From NCBI RefSeq assembly GCF_004000845.1, contig NZ_BIMA01000073.1, positions 1 through 35,089 on the forward strand: a DNA stretch of 35,089 nt, in the 5' to 3' direction. The first letter of the stretch is position 1; the number at the start of each line of letters is the position of its first letter. Source of the stretch: Paenibacillus koleovorans NBRC 103111 (GTDB lineage: Bacteria; Bacillota; Bacilli; Paenibacillales; NBRC-103111). This document shows, piece after piece, positions 31,904 to 35,089 of the stretch. Under the pieces are notes generated by a model, which did not search any database, was not told the origin of the DNA, and was given only the letters and a program-made list of their open reading frames with translations. The translations under genes and the position numbers were made by a program.

Positions 31904-33538
31904 ATGGATAAGATGGAAACGAAGGATAAGAGCGAGCGCGAATCGGACTCACAGACAGAGACGCATGGCTCGGGGATCAAGATACATAGGAAGCACCGCA
32001 AGAAGCAGGAGGACGCCAAGGTCGACGCCCGCGATATTTTGACGGATGAGGAGATGGGACTGAAGGAGGAGAAGTCGATTTCCCCTTCTTTGGAAGTGGT
32101 GATGCGGGCGCTGGAGGAAAAAGTCGGCTTGCACCGCAGCTTCGATATCGTGTTCCGGGAAATGGAGTTCGGTACGAAAAGAGTGGCGTTTTTCTATGTG
32201 AACGGCTTCGCCAAGGATACGGTGTTGACTGACGTTATTACCAGGCTCACGTATGTGGATGAGGAAGAGCTGCAGCCGGATCCGCTGAAAAGCTTCCTGG
32301 AGCGGTTCGTCCCGCATATTCAGGTGGAATCGATGCATGAGCTGGACAAGGTGATCGAGTTCGTGCTGATGGGGTCATGCGGTATGTTCATCGAAGGCGA
32401 AACGTCCGCGCTTGTCGTCGATGCGAAGAGCTTCCCGGTCCGTTCGATCGAGGAGCCCGATTTGGAAAAAGTAGTCCGGGGTTCTCGAGACGGTTTCGTG
32501 GAAACGCTGCTCACAAACGTCACGCTCGTGCGGCGCCGAATTCGCGATCCGAGGCTCAAGCTGGAGCTGCTCACCGTCGGGAAACGGACGAACACGCATG
32601 TGTGCATCGGCTACATCGAGGACATCGCCAATCCGGATCTGGTTAAGGCGATTCAGGACAAAATCAAAACCGTGGCGATAGACGGCATCCCGCTCGGCGA
32701 CAAGCAGCTGGAGGAAGCGATCATGGGCAAGGGATGGAATCCCTATCCGTCCGTCCGCTACTCGGAGCGACCCGATGTCGTCAGCTCGCATATGCTGGAA
32801 GGACACATCATTTTATTCGTCGATACGTCGCCATCGGTCATGATCCTGCCGTGCACGTTTTTTCATCTGGTGCAGCACGTCGAGGAATATCGGCAAACGC
32901 CGATCGTCGGCAGCTATTTGCGCTGGGTTCGTTTCGTCGGGATCTTCGGCTCTCTGTTCCTGCTGCCGCTCTGGTTTCTGCTCGTCCAGAGCCCGGAGAT
33001 GAAGCCGGCGGGGCTGGAGTTTCTCGGACCCCAAAAGCAGGGGGAGCTCCCCTTGCTGTTACAGTTCCTGCTGGTTGAGGTAGGCGTCGACATGATGCGG
33101 CTGGCGGCTGTTCATACTCCCTCTCCATTGACGGTAGCAATGGGCTTGGTAGCAGCGATTCTGGTCGGCGACATAGCGGTGAAGACCGGGCTGTTTATTA
33201 ATGAAGTCATCATGTATATGGCGGTAGCGGCCATCGGGATGTTCTGCACCCCGAGCTATGAGCTCGGTTTAGCCAATCGGCTAGTCCGGTTGGCGTTGCT
33301 GGTACTGGTGGCCATTTTCGACGGGACGGGATTCGTCCTCGGCAGCACGCTCTGGGTAGTTGTTCTCGCTGTGCAGCGTTCATACAATGCACCGTATCTG
33401 TGGCCGTTCATCCCATTCGATGCGAAGGCTATGCTGAATATTATGTTCCGCCTCCCGGTATTGAGTTCGAAAATACGACTAAGCATCACGAACGCCAGGG
33501 ACAAGACGCGGCAGCCGCCGGGCAAAGAGCAAGGATAA
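31904..33538 (+). CDS. spoVAF: Stage V sporulation protein AF (GerA-family)
   Basis: The 544-residue homologue of the germinant-receptor A subunits lies in the spore inner membrane and is thought to strengthen germination. It has a charged Lys/Glu-rich N-terminus, a large soluble domain (about 60-310, EVVMRALEEKVGLHRSFDIV) and a C-terminal membrane half starting near 330 (VGIFGSLFLLPLWFLL). AGGAGG precedes the ATG. In B. subtilis spoVAC, AD, AEB and AEA lie between AB and AF; here AF follows AB by 33 nt. Confidence 0.92.
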   Translation: MDKMETKDKSERESDSQTETHGSGIKIHRKHRKKQEDAKVDARDILTDEEMGLKEEKSISPSLEVVMRALEEKVGLHRSFDIVFREMEFGTKRVAFFYVNGFAKDTVLTDVITRLTYVDEEELQPDPLKSFLERFVPHIQVESMHELDKVIEFVLMGSCGMFIEGETSALVVDAKSFPVRSIEEPDLEKVVRGSRDGFVETLLTNVTLVRRRIRDPRLKLELLTVGKRTNTHVCIGYIEDIANPDLVKAIQDKIKTVAIDGIPLGDKQLEEAIMGKGWNPYPSVRYSERPDVVSSHMLEGHIILFVDTSPSVMILPCTFFHLVQHVEEYRQTPIVGSYLRWVRFVGIFGSLFLLPLWFLLVQSPEMKPAGLEFLGPQKQGELPLLLQFLLVEVGVDMMRLAAVHTPSPLTVAMGLVAAILVGDIAVKTGLFINEVIMYMAVAAIGMFCTPSYELGLANRLVRLALLVLVAIFDGTGFVLGSTLWVVVLAVQRSYNAPYLWPFIPFDAKAMLNIMFRLPVLSSKIRLSITNARDKTRQPPGKEQG

Positions 33539-33578
33539 CGGCGGTATAGCCTGCGCGCGGATTCTCCTCACCCGCTTA

Positions 33579-33607
33579 TTGTCATCGGGGTAGACCTGTG
33601 GTACTTT
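33579..33607 (+). promoter_or_regulatory. Possible sigma-A promoter for lysA
   Basis: TTGTCA (33579-33584), 17 nt of spacer and TACTTT (33602-33607), about 35 nt before the ATG. The -10 is weak. Confidence 0.33.
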
Positions 33608-33642
33608 AATTATCAAACAGATACAGGGAAGAGGAACAATCG

Positions 33643-34983
33643 ATGCACCTACACGGAACAAGCGCGATCAACAACAGGGGACATTTGGAAATCGGGGGTT
33701 GCGATACGACGCAGCTTGCTGCCGACTATGGCACGCCGCTGTATGTGTTCGACGAGCAACTGATCCGCACACGCTGCCGCGAATTCCGAGACGCCTTCCT
33801 CGCCACCGGATTGCAATTTCAGGTCGCCTACGCGAGCAAAGCGTTCTGTGTGAAGGCGATGTGCCGCATTGTAGAAGAAGAGGGACTTTCGCTCGACGTC
33901 GTCTCGGACGGCGAGCTTTATACCGCGCTGCAGGCCGGGTTTCCGCCGCAGCGGATTCATTTCCACGGCAACAACAAGACGCCGCAAGAGATCGAGATGG
34001 GGCTGGATGCCAATATCGGCTGTTTTGTCGTCGACAACTTCATGGAGCTTCACTTGTTGAACGAGCTGGCCCGCGAGCGGAAAATGAAGGCGAGCATCCT
34101 GCTGCGCATCACGCCGGGCGTCGAAGCGCACACGCATGAATTCATCTCCACCGGGCAAACCGACTCGAAGTTCGGCTTCGACATGGAGAATGGGTCGGCG
34201 TTCCGGGCGGTCCAGGAGTCGCTGAAGCTGGAGCAGCTGCGTCTGCTCGGCGTTCATTCGCATATCGGCTCGCAAATTTTCGAGGTGGACGGCTTCGAGA
34301 TCGCGGCGGACAAAGTATCCCGCTTCGCCGCTCAAGTGCGCGACGAGCTCGACTATACGTTCACGGTCATCAATCTCGGCGGCGGCTTCGGCATCCGCTA
34401 TATGGAAGGCGACACGCCGCTGCCGGCCGCCCGTTACATCGGCGCGATCGCCGATGCGGTGAAGAACAATTTCTCGGCGCGCAGCTACCCGCTGCCGGAG
34501 ATCTGGATCGAGCCGGGCCGCAGCATCGTCGGCGAAGCCGGCACAACGCTGTATACCGTCGGCTCAGTGAAGGATATCCCGGGCGTGCGCAAATATGTGG
34601 CCGTCGACGGCGGGATGACCGACAACCCGCGTCCGGCGTTGTATGGCGCCCGCTATGAGGCAATGCTGGCGAACCGGGCGCTCGACGTGGAGGAAGAGGT
34701 TGTCTCGATCGCAGGCAAATGCTGCGAATCCGGCGACATGCTCATCTGGGATTTGGCGCTCCCGGTCGTCCGCACGGGCGATCTGCTCGCCGTCTCCAGT
34801 ACCGGTGCCTACAACTATGCGATGGCTAGCCACTACAACCGGATCCGCAAGCCGGCAGTCATCTTCGTGAAGGACGGTGCGGCGGATGTCGTCGTCCGGC
34901 GCGACACGTATGAGGATGTCGCGGGCAACGACGTCATCCCGGAGCGGCTGCGGAAGCAGCCGGAGCCTATTGCGAAAGCTTGA
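33643..34983 (+). CDS. lysA: Diaminopimelate decarboxylase
   Basis: The 446-residue fold-type III PLP enzyme converts meso-diaminopimelate to L-lysine, the last step of lysine synthesis. VAYASKAF holds the Schiff-base Lys66, GVHSHIGSQI and NLGGGFGIRY bind PLP phosphate, WIEPGRSIVGEAG and GKCCESGD (active-site Cys) complete the site. AGGGAAGAGGA precedes the ATG. lysA closes the spoVA region as in B. subtilis. Confidence 0.96.
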   Translation: MHLHGTSAINNRGHLEIGGCDTTQLAADYGTPLYVFDEQLIRTRCREFRDAFLATGLQFQVAYASKAFCVKAMCRIVEEEGLSLDVVSDGELYTALQAGFPPQRIHFHGNNKTPQEIEMGLDANIGCFVVDNFMELHLLNELARERKMKASILLRITPGVEAHTHEFISTGQTDSKFGFDMENGSAFRAVQESLKLEQLRLLGVHSHIGSQIFEVDGFEIAADKVSRFAAQVRDELDYTFTVINLGGGFGIRYMEGDTPLPAARYIGAIADAVKNNFSARSYPLPEIWIEPGRSIVGEAGTTLYTVGSVKDIPGVRKYVAVDGGMTDNPRPALYGARYEAMLANRALDVEEEVVSIAGKCCESGDMLIWDLALPVVRTGDLLAVSSTGAYNYAMASHYNRIRKPAVIFVKDGAADVVVRRDTYEDVAGNDVIPERLRKQPEPIAKA

Positions 34984-35002
34984 CCATGGTTTAGGCGTGA
35001 GG

Positions 35003-35040
35003 CCCCCTGCGGCAATGGATGTTGCTGCAGGGGGTATTTT
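35003..35040 (+). terminator. Intrinsic terminator after lysA
   Basis: CCCCCTGC and GCAGGGGG, then GCAA and TTGC, form a stem of about 13 bp with one G-T pair, followed by TATTTT. The last 49 nt of the window show nothing recognisable. Confidence 0.88.
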
Positions 35041-35089
35041 GACATTATAGAGTTTAAGTCCTTTACAGAACCAAAGCGTAAGAGTGCGC

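Overview
The window looks like a chromosomal segment of an endospore-forming, GC-rich member of the Paenibacillaceae (Paenibacillus, Cohnella or a close relative). The evidence is the Bacillus-type gene order mciZ-nudF-EndoQ-spoIIM-fur ... yqzK-xerD-deoB-punA ... dacF-spoIIAA-spoIIAB-sigF ... spoVAA-spoVAB-spoVAF-lysA, together with the strong GC bias, frequent TTG/GTG starts and a large LplA-type solute-binding lipoprotein.

Layout. (1) 1-3500: mciZ on the minus strand with an unusual repeat-coded tail, then nudF, an endonuclease Q-family gene, spoIIM and fur. (2) 3558-15194: an accessory island absent from the Bacillus subtilis order. It has seven minus-strand genes (a two-domain deacetylase-fold protein, a GntR/solute-binding-protein fusion regulator, a secreted protein with two carbohydrate-binding modules, a Gfo/Idh/MocA oxidoreductase, a NagA-like deacetylase, a DegT-type aminotransferase and a creatininase-family hydrolase) and one divergent plus-strand solute-binding lipoprotein without permeases. 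AT-rich sites ending in AATAAC recur at the promoters of this island and nowhere else I noticed. It looks like one regulon for sensing and processing an amino-sugar- or aminocyclitol-like compound; function and ligand are inference. (3) 15381-23434: ald, yqzK, xerD and a nucleoside-salvage run (deoB, two different purine nucleoside phosphorylases, pdp), then fni. (4) 23575-30569: the dacF/spoIIA-sigF sporulation block, bracketed on both sides by an AraC regulator next to a phytanoyl-CoA-dioxygenase-like gene. (5) 30801-34983: spoVAA, spoVAB, spoVAF and lysA; the usual spoVAC/AD/AE genes are not between AB and AF.

Sporulation control can be read in the intergenic DNA: sigma-E-like promoters before mciZ and spoIIM, sigma-F-like before dacF, sigma-H-like before spoIIAA and sigma-G-like before spoVAA, each close to its known consensus and spacing. 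Strong intrinsic terminators follow the lipoprotein gene, xerD, the first dioxygenase gene, sigF and lysA, and the fusion regulator on the minus strand.

Most interesting: the operator-sharing island with its cytoplasmic sensor built from a solute-binding protein; the MciZ homologue with a 19-residue tandem-repeat tail; the second PNP with both canonical 6-oxopurine-specificity residues changed; and the two AraC/dioxygenase pairs around the spoIIA operon. No gap between genes exceeds 300 bases, and no tRNA, rRNA, CRISPR array, transposase or integrase other than XerD was seen.
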